Below are positions 1 to 12,560 of a DNA stretch of 64,000 bases, one piece after another. Under the pieces are notes generated by a model. It saw only the letters and a list, made by a program, of their open reading frames with translations, made no database searches and was not told where the DNA came from. Within the stretch, counting starts at the first letter, position 1; every line of letters starts with the position of its first letter. The translations under genes and the position numbers were made by a program. The DNA is from Hanleya hanleyi (Eukaryota > Mollusca > Polyplacophora > Lepidopleurida > Hanleyidae). The DNA lies in assembly GCA_036873755.1 (NCBI GenBank), contig JAVTVY010018806.1, positions 19,371 through 83,370 on the forward strand, in the 5' to 3' direction.

Positions 1-1660
1 AAAACATCTGCTGGGTGCCAAATTACATGACCGTGTGCATAACTTTTTACAAAATTGCACATGTATATACTGTAGCTATTGGTCGTAATTATTATGTATA
101 ACTTATGAGACTCCGTTGTCGTATGATATTTTGCTAATTAATCACCATAGAATGCCGGTTGTCGTTACTTCACGTCTCTGTCTCACCTTTCCCACCTCTT
201 GCCTATCGCTCCATTTCAGTAGTATAAAACTGTCGTTGTTGTATAAATATCTACAGATATTCATAAATATGCATAAATATAGGTTCACACAAATGTAATT
301 CTAGATAACTTGCTTATGGCATAATGCATGATAATCACTATTGTTATTCCATTCTATTTCCTTTTGAAGCCATTGAATTTATTTTCATTCGGTACTGGAC
401 AAACAGTAAGATGTTTCGCATTTATCTTATTATTTTGCCACATATAACACTGAATTACTAGAGCCTGATAAGGTAATTAAAATTGTAGATTTAATTCGTA
501 ACATTTTCAAACCATGTTATATCCTGATTGAAACAGATACCCCACCCTGTTTAGACGTTTTAGACTTGTTGGTTTCAAAACTTGTGGTACTCCCGCTTTC
601 GGCGTAGATATATTTCAGTACGGAAATGACCATATTCGGATATTCATCTTCCGACTATTTCCAAACATGGTGCTACTACCTACCGACTTAGTTTGTTTAC
701 TTCCTACGTGGTCACATTTTATTCCAACATGATATATCTGTCAGACATTTAAAGAGAGCAGCGGTGCGATTTCGGAGAGATGATTTAAATTCTCCATCGT
801 ATTAGGTAAGCATCTCTACCTGGAGCAATCATCAAACCACCTATGGTTGTGATATTCTAATGTGTGAATTATGGTAATTTATATATCTGTTTTACTGTAC
901 ACTGAAGAAGTGGTTATATTGTACTGGACTCAGTGTGAACGTTGTACGACTCAATATATGAGGTCATCTAACAATCATAATTTGATGTTGATCATATAGT
1001 TCAAGGGATTATCCGTATCGCGTTGTGGAAATTTATCAGAACCGATGGGTATCTAAGTTTGCGCCCATTTTGAATCTATTTACACATAGGCCACACCCAC
1101 CGCCAAATATTTAGCAAACAACCGGATTATAACAGAACATGTGTCATGTTATCTGAAAAACATAACCATGAAAAATCCCCGAGAGAGGGGAAGGGGTCTG
1201 TTAGGACTTTAAACCAGAAGCACGTATACCTCTTGCAAAGGGGAATAGCTATATGCCTTGAATGGACTTCACTGTGACTTTACATATAATGTCAAAATTA
1301 CCACTCTTGTTTTAAGATAGACCGTGATGAAACACATGCCTGTATCCAATACAGTTAAATACTTCAATCGAAAGACCTTCACTATTTTCGGTTCACATGA
1401 CGTCATTTTGTGACCCACATTGTTGAGGGGAACAATAGCAATCTATTTATATCATGAATTGCAGCTCACGAAGCCACTTTCACGAACTTAGTTCACTGAG
1501 AACACTACTAATTCACGAAGAGTAAATAGCCAGGTCTTCATGTTAAGATATATGCCCTGTCCACCAATACAGAACCCCGTTTCAACTACTGATACATATG
1601 CATCAACTGAAAGTAAAAATACAGCATCGAGCGGAAATAACGGGTTCCAAGCTTTAGCAA
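1..1660. other. AT-rich host DNA, nothing recognised
   Basis: I see no convincing coding exon, RNA gene or mobile element here. Short open frames lack splice context. If the ABCC-type gene whose exons begin at 4141 continues, this would be intron or downstream sequence. Confidence 0.4.
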
Positions 1661-1663
1661 TGA

Positions 1664-2190
1664 CCTTGATCTTTGACCTAAAAATAAATAGGTGTTTTGG
1701 AATCACATGCATAACTTTTCATTAAAGTGTCAAGCTGTTTGGAAAAACATAAGATGTATTCGAGACACTATGTTAAACGAAGTTTTGTGATGATATGACC
1801 TTGACCTTTGTCTTATTGACCTTGATTTTAATAGCGTGATGGCTATTTCTCCAATATATTTTCTGTAAACAATTGAAGTGAATAAATCAATTAATGGTTC
1901 CTGGATACCATTTTTACAAGTATTTGTGATACACACAAGATATAGCATGGGCGAGCAATTATCAGTTTGAAGAAATTTGAACTTGACCTTTGACCTCAAC
2001 AATAAATTAATGGTTTTCTTTAAGATCACATGGATAGCACACCTGTAAAGTTTTGAGATGTTCGCTGAATCATAATTCGATACAGAAAAGATAATTTTAT
2101 ATTAACTTTGACAGTGCTGTGTCCTTGACCTTTGACATATAAATTTGGAGTGGATTGACTGCTTGATTACTGCGTCATTATACGAATTCA
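1664..2190. repeat. Dispersed repeat with recurring TGACCTTTGACCT motif
   Basis: The motif TGACCTTGACCTTTG and close variants recur near 1664, 1798, 1981 and 2125, spaced by about 130-190 bp of related sequence. This is the look of a diverged, tandemly arranged dispersed repeat. I do not recognise a coding element in it. Confidence 0.45.
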
Positions 2191-2559
2191 AGACACATGC
2201 ACACACGGATAGACGGAGAGTAACATTCAATGACATTCCCGGTCTGTTTCTTGTCACCGTTAATAGTCTGTAAAAACACCTAGGAAATTGTTTCCTTTAA
2301 ATTTCATTTAACAATGGGTAACCTACTGAACTTCAGTTCACGCGATATTTCCACATTATTATATATAGGTGTTTATGTTTGAACAGGCAGTCTAAATTGA
2401 TTGATGCTATTATACTCGTTTACCTAATTTTATAGTAGAAAATGTTATCTTGTGCAATTGAATTTTTGGAGGGATCACTCTATGTTATAACATTGAAAGC
2501 AACATTATGAAAATTCCATACATTTACTTCAATCGGTTAAATGGGTTCAGACAACGAGA

Positions 2560-3800
2560 TCTTTGAAGATTTTTGTATGAATCCAAGATGGCCGCTAAAT
2601 GCTTCGACCAATAAAAAAAAATAGAACCTCAGAGCTAGACTAGCACAACATGTTGTACCTTCCAGTGGAATAAATAGTAAAATTGATCACTGATGGTTAT
2701 ATTACACATCATGTAATTGCAGTGTGAGAAATTCATTTCAATTTGGGCTAGGTTCAAATTCGCAAAAAATGCGCCCATTTAGGCTCGTTTGGGCAAATCG
2801 GTGAATTTCGAACTCTGGCACCGGTTCGTCCTTGATCATCGTGCCAAATAACATATATATGGTGTATGCAAAGTTTCAGAGAGCTATGAATAGTAGTTTT
2901 GGAGAAGAAGACGTTTTCGTGTAAAGTAGCTCATCTGAGATGACCACCGCACCACGTGACTGATGGAAAATTCAAGACATATAATTATATCTACATACCT
3001 TCAATTATCTATCAGTAACATTTGCTTGGTCAGTTTGGCCTGTAAAGTCGGTTCGGAAAATCCAAGATGGTCACTATATGGCACGACCAATCAAAATGAA
3101 TTTCACATAGTCCATTAGGCCTTATGGCCTACCAGACACATGCAATTTTTCATGAATTTCGGTCGATAAGTTTTCGACTTGTTGGCACAAAGGTTGAAAT
3201 CGGGCGTTATCGTAGTCCTTGTAAAAGCGGTCATCTTGATTTTCGGGGATTGGCAAATGGGATTGATTTAAAAACCTTACCATCGAGTTCGTCATGCCCA
3301 ACAACCTATATACACCCATTTGCGCAGCTTAAATCTCTTGAATAGCAAAGTGCACAATATGCGAAAATTTGATTGGTCAAGCCTAATTTACAAACCGATC
3401 GTAATTCTTTTGACCATCCCGAGTCACATTCAGTCGCTAATCAATTATGCGAAATTTCAAACAGCTACGATTAGTAGTTCAGGAGAAGACGTTTTTGTGC
3501 AAAGTATGTCGTCACATGACTGGTGGAAAATTCATGATATACAATTTCATCTACATATCCTCTAGTATATACCAGTAACACTTGAAGGAAATTTGCCTCT
3601 AAAATCGGTCCATTAAGCCTTGTAGCGATCTACACACATGAACAGTTTCATGACTTTTGGTCGATAAGTTCTCGAAATATAGGCAAAATGTCGACATCAG
3701 GCGAAATACTAATAATAATAATCCCAGCAATAACAATATGAGGTCCAGCTATGCTAGCTTGGCCGCCTAATAAGAAAACCAATATTAAAAAGTTTTCAGC
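2560..3800. repeat. Two diverged direct copies of a non-coding repeat
   Basis: A block at 2862-3200 recurs at 3438-3690, about 576 bp apart. Shared strings include a GGAGAAGACGTTTT core, a CACATGACTG/CACGTGACTG segment, and a later TTTCGGTCGATAAGTT segment. AATCCAAGATGG with a nearby ACGACCAAT is repeated near 2580 and 3060. The copies have no long open frame. Confidence 0.5.
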
Positions 3801-4140
3801 CATTGGCTTGAAACCCTTATTTCCGTAGACCACACTGTGTCAAATCCGAGATAATATCTAGAGGAAAATTCGCGATTGGTCAATTACATCGAGGGAAATT
3901 TTCTCGATAAAGTAATTCGAGGAATATTATCTGGAGGGAAATTTAATGGTTCCGTCTGCCATTCATCGACACAACAAATTTTATTTTACATAGATATTGT
4001 GCGGTTTTCAAGAGAGTTAAAACAAATGCTGATAATCACAGACACTTCCAAGTATTTAATTTCGATACCGTAGTATTTCAAAGAAGGAACTGGGGTTCTG
4101 GTTTAATGTTTTTTAACTATATACCACTGTGACAACTTAC

Positions 4141-4203
4141 CCTAGCGTCGGTGAACAACATCCTCGATTTCTGCAACATTGATGTGGTTTTCGTAATCCC
4201 CAT
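4141..4203 (-). CDS. ABCC-like exon D
   Basis: The exon is 63 nt, or 21 codons, with acceptor TTATTTCAG and donor GCTAGG/GTAAGT. It encodes MGITKTTSMLQKSRMLFTDA followed by Arg, matching the loop before the R-x-x-K/M-NE segment of ABCC transmembrane domain 1. Confidence 0.7.
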
Positions 4204-6629
4204 CTGAAATAATAGTGAAAGGTGTCTTCACAAACTATAGGTATCAGAGCCGATATTATCGGGATTCCATTTGCTATTTTGTTAACCATAGTTTAGAGTC
4301 GATTGCATATTATATGAAACTCACTTGAAATATCATCATGAAAACGAAGATACCATGCCCTATCACAGACCACCACCCGATGAGGTAAACTGAACCAGTG
4401 ACATCAAACGCCAACGAGAGACAAAACATCGCAGGCTGGAACATGTACGCAGTCGCAGTGTGCAGTCGAGTAGCGTCAACTACGAACGTATTCACGAGCT
4501 AAACGTAGCAAAGTTCTCGAACAAATTGATTTCAAATTATATATTTGGCTTACAATTGGGGCGAGTTTTCATACAAACTTCATATGGGATTATACTTTCG
4601 AAAAAATCTGAAAAAGTGGGATGCCAGTATGACGTCATCATCCAAAAAGATCTGAAGAGTGGGAGGCCAGTATGATGTCATCATGGCGTCATTGTATTAA
4701 AATATCAGTAGAATTCCGGATTCCGCCCCATAAGCATGAATGTTTTTTTTGCCTAAGGGTAGGGAGCTAAAAAGGTATAGACTATCTCTTTGGGTCAGGC
4801 ATTACCGGGAAATGTAAACGGTTTGCCTGTGGCTAGGGAGCTATAAAGGTATACACTTTCTCTTTGGGTCACCCTTAACCTGGAAATGTAAACGGTTTGC
4901 CTATGGCTAGGGAGCAGGAAAGGTATACACTTTCTCTTTGGGTCAGGCTCTACCTGGAAATTTAAACTTACCTGGAAAATGCCACAGACCCGCAAAACAA
5001 GAGTGTTGGGGGTGTGGGCGGTGGTATTAGGGAGAAGTGTCGAAATATGGGGTCTCTATATATAACCCCATGCTTTATATAAATCAATGTGGAAATATCA
5101 GTTCTGAAAAATGACGTTACCGTGACGTCATCAAAGCAGCAGTGTAAATCTGTTTATATTTTATGGTATAATTTGACTCAAAGATATCAGGAATTATATT
5201 GATAGGAAAATGACGTCATGAAGACGTCATATACTGCCTCTTTATTATCAGATTTTTTTTAGTTGAGGATTTGGCGAATCCTGATAACATAAGTGATATC
5301 CAAAAACTGCTTGTTGCTTTTGGTCGGTGTGTAACGAATCTGGCCATTGTCGTACCCAACTCATCCCTTCATACCGAATTTGACACTTAGCAAAATTTAA
5401 TACTAATTTCAATACTAATTTTAACAAAACGTGTGGAATTAGGCAATATATATATCAAAAAAATCGAAGACACCGTTCAATGCAACATCTTTATAGGTTG
5501 ACTCTGAAGACAATGTTGACATTTTAAATGTGTCCGATCAATATGTACAAGAATTGAAAATAATGTAATCATTCCCATCTAGAACCAAATGTATATACAA
5601 TACAAGATTTGGTATGCCATATAATTATAATATTCCATATATATCTATATATACAGCCTCCGATCTTCATTGAAGAATGCCCGGTAGAAACGAATGCCTC
5701 TAAGATATTTTTCTGATTTGCAACTCAGATAAGACATATTTTTGTATTGAGTAACATTGGAGCCTAATTGATAGTGTACCGATAGTCAACCTACACGGCT
5801 ATACCTTGGGACTATGCTCGTCTTTAGCCATGTAAAGCCATATAACAATGTTGGCAGTTTTTGCTTTCAAATACTTTGGCGTTTTCTCGTAGTTTCATAC
5901 GTGTATACAATTATGTTAAAACTAAAACTAACTCAAAGAGTAGCTCAATCACACTATATTGACAACCCGTTGGGCCGAGGGGTATAAACAGCCTTAACTA
6001 TATATAATTTACCTCTCCAACGGTATTTCGCCGAATGCTTTGGAGGCGTAACATCTTCTTGTAGAGCATACACATGGTGGCACCTTTCAGTCGAGTTGCT
6101 AAAAATAATAGTGTGTGCGTGTTATCAGTGACATTACTAAAATCGGATAACATAACAGTGAATCACCACATTTCCAAATTGACAATATGATGGTAGGTGG
6201 CGAATGTGACAAGAGGAATAAGATTGGTTTGCATTAATCGAGAGCTAAACCATATCATCTATTGGCGTCATATCCGACGTTCTAAAAAATCAACGTCAGC
6301 AAACGTAAGATCTCTACAGCAGACAGCAATTGCAAAGGGAATGAAATGAAAATTAAAAGAAGCAAGTTTGTTATGTGCAAGAGAGAAGCGGTCAACAGTC
6401 TTCAGCAAGAGCTCATTATGCTATATTCTTAAAAACCTAGTCACAGATAACGTATTCGCTAATTCAAACGAATTTTCCTACCGTAGTGCATAGCCAGGCT
6501 TCTTTTAGCGGTCTCTGAGAACTGCTGGACCACGCAAACTACAAATAGGACCCCCACAAGTCCCAGCCCAAACTCCACACCCTCGTCATCAGCTTGTATG
6601 AACTGTAGAATTCTGTTCAGCAAGAACAC
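4141..6629 (-). CDS. ABC transporter, ABCC5/MRP5-like: four exons of the first transmembrane domain (partial)
   Basis: Four consecutive minus-strand exons join with matching phases: 6629-6482, 6098-6013, 4498-4325 and 4203-4141. Each has an AG acceptor and GT donor (GTAGG, GTAAAT, GTGAGT, GTAAGT). The product covers part of ABC transmembrane domain 1 of subfamily C: an LLNRILQFIQADDEG helix region, then HYATRLKGATMCMLYKKMLR (the coupling segment, like the family's NYRTGVRLRGA...), then a segment beginning LVNTFVVDATRLH, equivalent to the LINICSNDGQR region, with two hydrophobic helices, ending KSRMLFTDAR. Similarity to human ABCC5 is from memory of the family; orthology is unproved. N-terminal exons, both nucleotide-binding domains and domain 2 are not in view. 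The gene is cut off by the window on the 3' side, and its 5' exons were not found. Expected role: ATP-driven export of organic anions or nucleotides across the plasma membrane. Confidence 0.8.
4325..4498 (-). CDS. ABCC-like exon C
   Basis: The exon is 174 nt, or 58 codons, phase 0 to phase 0. The acceptor is CTACGTTTAG and the donor CAA/GTGAGT. It begins LVNTFVVDATRLHTATAYMF, equivalent to the region after GE-L in ABCC5, and continues with two hydrophobic segments. Confidence 0.8.
4745..4985. repeat. Intronic tandem repeat, about 68-bp unit, about 3.5 copies
   Basis: Recurring unit with GGCTAGGGAGC, AGGTATACACTTTCTC and TTTGGGTCAGGC segments, at roughly 68-bp steps, inside the intron between ABCC-like exons B and C. 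Confidence 0.75.
6013..6098 (-). CDS. ABCC-like exon B
   Basis: The exon is 86 nt and starts with the two bases that complete an Ala codon begun in exon A. It encodes TRLKGATMCMLYKKMLRLQ, the conserved R-x-R/K-GA coupling motif of ABC exporters, and ends at GTTGGAGAG/GTAAAT in phase 0. Confidence 0.8.
6482..6629 (-). CDS. ABCC-like exon A
   Basis: The exon is 148 nt, phase 0 in and phase 1 out. The acceptor is TTTTCTTTAG and the donor is CTACG/GTAGGA. It encodes an amphipathic segment, LLNRILQFIQADDEG, and the hydrophobic helix LGLVGVLFVVCVV, matching the helix pair before the intracellular coupling region in ABCC transporters. Confidence 0.75.
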
Positions 6630-8300
6630 CTAAAGAAAAGACATATTATATAGATGCATAACTTATCTATTAATAATAATGATATATTCCCACAACATAT
6701 CGAACATGATGCGGGAAAAACTATTTCAGCTCTCGGAAGTGAAGAGGCCATCTGTCCCATTTAACAATGATGCGTGCAAATGATGGTGATAACATAAAAC
6801 GACTTATATGACAGAAGGTCATATGGCTCATAATCTGACAGTTCTGTACAACGGCAAGGAAAGATGAGGACGACAGGATTTTTGGGATGAGTATTGTCAG
6901 ATTGAATGATAAAGTTTGAGTATTATTTAAGTTACATTTTATCCACTTTCTGTGACCTGAACCAATGGAACCTGCAGAAATAGCAGAACATCACAAAATA
7001 TCTCTCATTGTTAAGAATATACAGTTCTCCTGGAGACAATTTTACACACTATTTAGAATATGCCTTTATATGGCTTAAAATATGCCCCGTAGATATGACA
7101 TGTATTTTTATTAAAAGCAGATTTTCTCAAGGATTCCACACCTATAAATTTGTTCGTTGCAAATTTGCTGTTGTGAAGATATCCGGATTCTAACATGAGC
7201 CATGTTTTTAAACCGCTGTTTTCAAAATCATTCAAGTTATCGTAACTTCAGTCATCATCTCCGGTAGAAGACAAATACAACAGGAAAACGGTGTCTCAGT
7301 TTGATAAACTTTGGTCCACAAGTTTCTGTACAAAATCGTGGAACTCACAGTTTTAAACTTTGAATTCAAATTAAATCAAAGTAGTGAATTTATCGACATT
7401 TGTATACACGGATCAGCAGTTCATAGTGTATCAAACAATCATACCAATTTTCAGGTTTCTGGCGGAAATAAATCCTGTCCATGTAAATTTTGTGGAGAAA
7501 AAATTAAATAGGTGAAATCTAACAAAAAGGCCAAGGGGGGATAGGTAGGTTTTTGCTGTTGACGCTCAAATTGTGCGCTGAAATATGATTATTTTTGAAA
7601 CGGACATCAAAGTCAAGTATTGAAAGATAATGATTTCAAACACTATATTTGTGAACATTTTCGAAATAGTGTTTTAAATATGATTTTAACGTACCAAATA
7701 TGACTGGAACTCGTTCGGCGGCCTGGTTTCACACATTACGTTCACCACTCGACGGGCTGTCTGAGTAAACTGTCGATGCTTTATGAATAGATGTCACAGG
7801 CCTTTTGTGTTCTACCGTTTTGCATTGCTGATTGCTGCCTCCGTACAATATGGTCGCATGAAGTCCTAACTTATTTCTAAAAGTGCAAGTCGAACAGTTT
7901 TGCGTCGTCGACATTCGTTTAAAAAACACTAAGCGAATATCCGCGACATGATCCCTAATTCAGTAGTTAGAAAACTGATTAAAACGTTGGAAATTAAACG
8001 CAATATAAAACAAATAAAAATAAAACATGCAAATATACTGACTGCGTCTTTTTAAAAACATGATCTAATCTGAATCAAAACTGATCACTGCGCTTTTATT
8101 TCAGCTGTTCATGTGGAAATGTTGAATAGCACGACCACACGACCTCTTGTATCTGCTTGAGCGGTATTAGATGCTCATATTTAAGAATTTAAGGATACTA
8201 TATTCTATGGTTTTTGGCTTCAAAAGTAATTAAGCAATAACGATTTGGTTGGAATTTACGTAAATTACAGACTTTTTTTAATCCAGGAACGTTTTTACTT
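6630..8300. other. Host non-coding, nothing recognised
   Basis: This lies upstream of ABCC-like exon A. I looked on the minus strand for the preceding exon (expected to end in a Gly-Pro-type motif before LLNRIL) and did not find one. There are short open frames only. Confidence 0.35.
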
Positions 8301-8523
8301 CTCGCTATGTGCTATAGACTTCTACGCACTGAAACTGGACTGGATTTGTCTGACGATGTTTTGAAAAACTATACTGGGCTACAAACGGTATGTTTTTTTA
8401 ATGTTCATTTCGGCATCCACTCTCAAAGCCGACCGACCGAAATTGAAAAAATATATACTGGTATAAGAATCATCAATCATGGCCTATCGAAATGTCTGTC
8501 TTGGAATTTCTTTTTTTTTACAG

Positions 8524-8875
8524 CCAAAAGTATACGACTGGAAACCGGATAGATAGATATTATTTGTTTGCATGTAATCGAGTATCCACGCTTTCTGAGA
8601 AAGTCACACACCTGATGAGAGCAGACGATTTCCTGCTTTGGCTAGCCTATCACATCTGCGATACACAACTGATCAACAGGTTAATTGGCAGTCCGCATCG
8701 GCAACTTATAGCTTTCAATTTTCACACCTATGCAAGTGACCAAGACAGGGACCTCAGAAATTCAATCCTAAGATTACATTATTTGGCATTGGAATTTCAA
8801 AATGACATGAGAGAAATTCATGTTCATCTTTATAGAGATAAAGCCTTAAAGTTGGAGGTGATCGTTTCGAATTAA
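8524..8875 (+). CDS. Unassigned exon-like open frame
   Basis: An open stretch of about 116 codons follows a good acceptor (long T tract then TTTACAG, ending at 8523) and stops at 8873-8875. The deduced residues include LMRADDFLLWLAYHICDTQL and are not low complexity. A candidate upstream exon ends at 8387 before GGTATGTTT, but its phase does not fit this frame, so the pair is not supported as one gene. I recognise no domain. It could be a genuine terminal exon or chance. Confidence 0.25.
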
Positions 8876-10452
8876 AAAATTTCCGCAGCGTGTTGCGTTA
8901 ATGAGTGGAAAAATTATTTCTCGGGTCGGTCTATTGTCCAGAAATCTCGACTGAATTCACCGGAAATCGTAAGGAATGGTCGATATCTCTGTGGATATCT
9001 GTTCGACTTTTTATTCTGTTCAATTATTCTTCATTCTGAAGAGATTGCCCTTCTACAAATATATAGTTTGATAAACATTTCCTTGTTCTTCGGGGCGAAA
9101 AGTCTACAAAGAAAGATAGGTGGTGATTTGTCGGGAGTTTTCAGCGATATACCGACACTAGGTTTTGAACACTCACGAGAAAACGCATCCATTAAATAAA
9201 AATCTAAATACATTCCCATCGTCTCGAGTAGTATAGAATCGTAATCGATATAAATATCATTACTGTATCTTCAGTCGTTTTGGTCGGATTGTCTACCCGG
9301 AATCGTGTAACACCAGGCAACACTTGGGAAAGTTGGTCTCGCTGTCTAGATTCCGTTATGAGGTCACAAAGTCATCTAATGAGATCTCTCGAAAATTCTA
9401 CATGTATGAACGGTGGCGGCCCAATTAATCCCGGATCGGACGACTGATTCTCAAGGATATTAGGACTCGCACATGCGTGCCATGTCTTATTCAACAGATG
9501 AAAATAACGCAAACTTCTGACGCGGAAGATGCAAGTGTCGTGTCGTTCAGGAACAAGTCGTCTATCGGTTGTATATGTGTGAGCTTGCATGTAATCAAGG
9601 AATGATGCCATAGTTAGTTTTCAGAAGAAAAAATATGGTTATATAGTGGGCAAAGCTTAATACATTTTGGGAGTACACATGAAAGCGCCTGTGGCACAAC
9701 CATTCCAAGGCTAGCTTTGGAAAATATATTGGAAGAAGTTGTGCTGTATTTAAGAGATAGTAAATTGGGCTTACATTGATGAGGTGGAACCCTAGAAGTT
9801 GTAATGGCTGTCTTGGAAATGCCTTTTGCCAAATGGTCCTTGTACTCTCTAATATAGGATCTAGAGATAAGGTGTGGGAAGGCGGGGTTGCATAATTAGC
9901 TGTGGTAGTATCTACATTCCATAGGGTGATTGCCATTAATAAATGAATGAGATCTGGGTTCCGGTATGATTGCTAAAAATATCATGGAAATTTGTGCCCC
10001 TTTAATGATAAATGTCAGCCCTTAGTGGCAAATGTGGGAGAAAATGTTTTATCTGGGTTACAAGATAGGAATCGGACACTTTTAGCCACTGAACATTCTT
10101 GGTCGCCATACCGGCCTTGCTTTTAAATGCAAAGACATTCGTGCATTGGATTTACCAGATAGATGTATATTGTTTCCAAAATCGAGACAACACGCAAGTA
10201 CTACAATGATTGTACCGTTGTGAATGTAAGACACGATTGAAGTACAGTGCATATGAGGAACACACGACACAGGGTTGGCAGTAAAAACTTCACACAAACT
10301 CGGAAGAAGGACGCCTTGTCACCGTGAGAAGAAAGTTCATTGTTCCACAGTGTTTGTAGCCTGAAATACAAGAATGACATACTTATACAATATATTCACC
10401 ATTGAGTGAGATTGAAATTTTGAAATACAGCAATTGGGTTTGGCATTCAGCA
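8876..10452. other. Host non-coding, nothing recognised
   Basis: Several minus-strand open frames of 60-113 codons occur (for example 9595-9936), but they show no domain, no splice context and no codon regularity. Confidence 0.35.
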
Positions 10453-10512
10453 GCCAGCCGCCGTTGGTAAAGAATCTCCGCGTCCATATTCCAAAGACCT
10501 TATTCACAAAAT
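10453..10512 (-). repeat. Fragment of the ~190-bp dispersed repeat (R190)
   Basis: The reverse complement contains GGTCTTTGGAATATGGACGC followed by a degenerate TTCTTTACCAACGGCGGCTG, matching the inner-right part of the R190 family described at 36492. Confidence 0.5.
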
Positions 10513-10664
10513 ATGACATTTGAGGAATTCTGAAGAATTGAGGCTCATTCTACATGCATCTGGTGCTTTACACGTCGATAATTACACGCTTTAGTCAGAG
10601 ATGAGTTATTGCCCAACATCCAAAAGCGAAACGGATTTGATATTTTTGGACCATTATGATGTCT

Positions 10665-10860
10665 TGCCGGCATCATTGAAAACTGTTGACCGCTTCTCTC
10701 TTGCACGAATCTAACCTATGTTTATGTTTACTATGATTGTCTTTTTGAATTTGGTGCTAAAACTGTTATATGGAATATGGAATAGGTCCTTGGATTATCG
10801 ATGCGGATATTCTTTAATGGACGACGGCTGAATTATGAATGACGGACCAGACGCTTGTAA
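10665..10860 (+). repeat. R190 dispersed repeat, full-length copy
   Basis: The copy runs from TGCCGGCATCATTGAAAA through CTGTTGACCGCTTCTCTC to GACGGACCAGACGCTTGTAA. It is about 85-90 percent similar by eye to copies at 31108, 36492, 49786, 55551 and 58538. I see no terminal inverted repeat and no poly-A tail, so its class (MITE-like or SINE-like) is open. Confidence 0.7.
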
Positions 10861-10879
10861 TAATCCCAACGAATATCAA

Positions 10880-11180
10880 ATTGAATGCCTTGTATTTAGA
10901 ATCATGTATCTTGCGGTAACCCATAAAGATAACGTACCTGGCAGCCTTGTATTTAGGGTCACTCATCTTGCGATAATTTGTGAAAAGAACAGTACCCAAC
11001 TGCCCTGTATTTAGGAACTCTTATCTTTCAATAACATATAAAAAGAACATTGCCTGTCAGCCTTGTGTTTGGGATCTCTAATCTTGCAATAATTTGCGAA
11101 GAAAACTGTACCGGTTAGCCTTGTATTTAGGATCACCCATCTTGCAATAATTTGTAAAAAATCAGTACCTGGCAGCATTA
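10880..11180. repeat. Tandem repeat, about 62-66 bp unit, about 5 copies
   Basis: Unit contains AGCCTTGTATTTAGG, CATCTTGCAATAATTTG and a variable AACAGTACC segment. It directly follows the R190 copy. Confidence 0.7.
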
Positions 11181-11287
11181 GTTTCACAACTCTCTTCTGT
11201 TGAACACCGCCATACGTCTCTCTCTTCTATCCCATGTTTGGGCTGACGGAAGATCTGATAAACCAGTGGTGACATCCATGTGTATGT

Positions 11288-11293
11288 AACGTA
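11288..11293. repeat. Target-site duplication of Pal1, left (AACGTA)
   Basis: AACGTA immediately precedes the AGTAGTATAG terminus. The same six bases follow the other terminus at 22919-22924. Confidence 0.85.
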
Positions 11294-11491
11294 AGTAGTA
11301 TAGTGTACCATTTTAACCGCGCATTGACCTCATTAATTGTTCCCCGGGTAAAATTTGAGGCGGAACTTGATCACGTGACGATCATGTGATCGTTGGGAGG
11401 AAAACTACCTTCAACACAGAAGAGTTCCAATCTAGGGGGAGGTAACTCTGGGTGACTATAGTTCCGGCAAAGGGCCCCTGGGCATGTATTC

Positions 11492-11559
11492 TTCCGCGGT
11501 GATGCGGTCTGGTGGTGATGCGGTCGGGGGAAAAAGCTTCCGCGGAGAAAAAGTAGTCC
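11492..11559. promoter_or_regulatory. Subterminal CCGCGG / GATGCGGTC box (Pal1 left)
   Basis: The box is itself an inverted repeat: TCCGCGG at the left, CCGCGGA at the right, with GATGCGGTC repeated between. The same arrangement lies near the ends of all palindrome-family elements (22653, 27751, 35261, 49238, 59148), so it is a candidate protein-binding or processing site. Confidence 0.55.
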
Positions 11560-11639
11560 CTAGACTTGAAATACGCTGCATGGTCCGATTGGGTCGAGTG
11601 AGGTATCAAACTGAAGCATTCGTGAAGGGCATCCAGTCA

Positions 11640-12560
11640 TGGGTGGGTGCATGTAAAACTTTCTCCAGAAAAAAAGCGGAACACGGACTTTACCCCTAAA
11701 ATAGGGGAAAACACCTATCAACTCTAGCCAAAAGGGCTAATATCGGTCCTCGGGCTTATTGGGGCCTGCCTATCCAGTCAATGGGGTGGGTGCATGTAAA
11801 ATTAGGATTATTTTCCGAAAATATAAAAAGCGGAACTCGGACTTTACCCCTACAATAGGGGTCTGTATTATACAATATAAGGGAAAATGCCTGTATGGGG
11901 GGAGGGGTGGTCAAATTTTTTGTGGGTTTTACTATGGCTTGTGGGGTCTCGTTTTTCTCGTCTCGCCAAGAAAATGACAATGGGAAGGGTCCCGGAGCGA
12001 ATCGGTGAAATTTTTGGGAAAAGTCACCGAGGTCTGTATATAGGCTCATACTGGCTATATGGGGGGAGGGGTGGTCAATTTTTTTTGTGGGCTTTACTAT
12101 GGGTTGTGGGGTCTCGTTTTTCTCGTCTCGCCGAGAAAAACACAATGGGAGGGGTCCCGGAGCGAATCGGTGAAATTTTTGGGAAAAGTACCGGGTAGGC
12201 CTGTATATAGGCCTGTAGGCTGGCTATATGGGGGTATAGGTTCAACCTGGGAAATTCACACACGTTCATTGTGATATGGGTTGCTTGGATTTGTTTTTCA
12301 CGTCTAGTCATTTAGAACACGATGGGAAGGGTCTCGGAGCGAATCGGTGAAATTTTTGGAAAAATACCATATAGCCCATATAGTCCCATTCTGGCTATAT
12401 GGGGGTATAGGTTCAACCTGGGAAATTCACACACGTTCATTGTGATATGGGCTGTTTGGATTTGTTTTTCACGTCTCGTCATTTAGAACACGATGGGAAG
12501 GGTCCCGGAGCGAAACGGTGAAATTTTTGGAAAAGTTCACCGAGGCCTATACTGCATGGC
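11640..12560. repeat. Subterminal tandem repeats I (Pal1 left)
   Basis: There are two unit types. One, of about 160 bp, contains GGACTTTACCCCTA and GTGGGTGCATGTAAAA. The other, of about 175 bp, contains GGTCCCGGAGCGAATCGGTG, GTGGGGTCTCGTTTTTCTCG and CTATATGGGGG. Related units occur in the right arm, in the solo end at 48483-49464 and in Pal3 at 59600-60740. Open frames across them are by-products of repetition. Confidence 0.75.

Noticed and set aside
3648..3833. Hydrophobic minus-strand frame as a further transporter exon
   Set aside because: It lies in repeat sequence with an (AAT)n run. No acceptor or donor consistent with the ABCC exon phases.
9595..9936. 113-codon minus-strand frame
   Set aside because: Starts with ATG but shows no domain, splice site or codon regularity. 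Overlapping frames of similar length exist.
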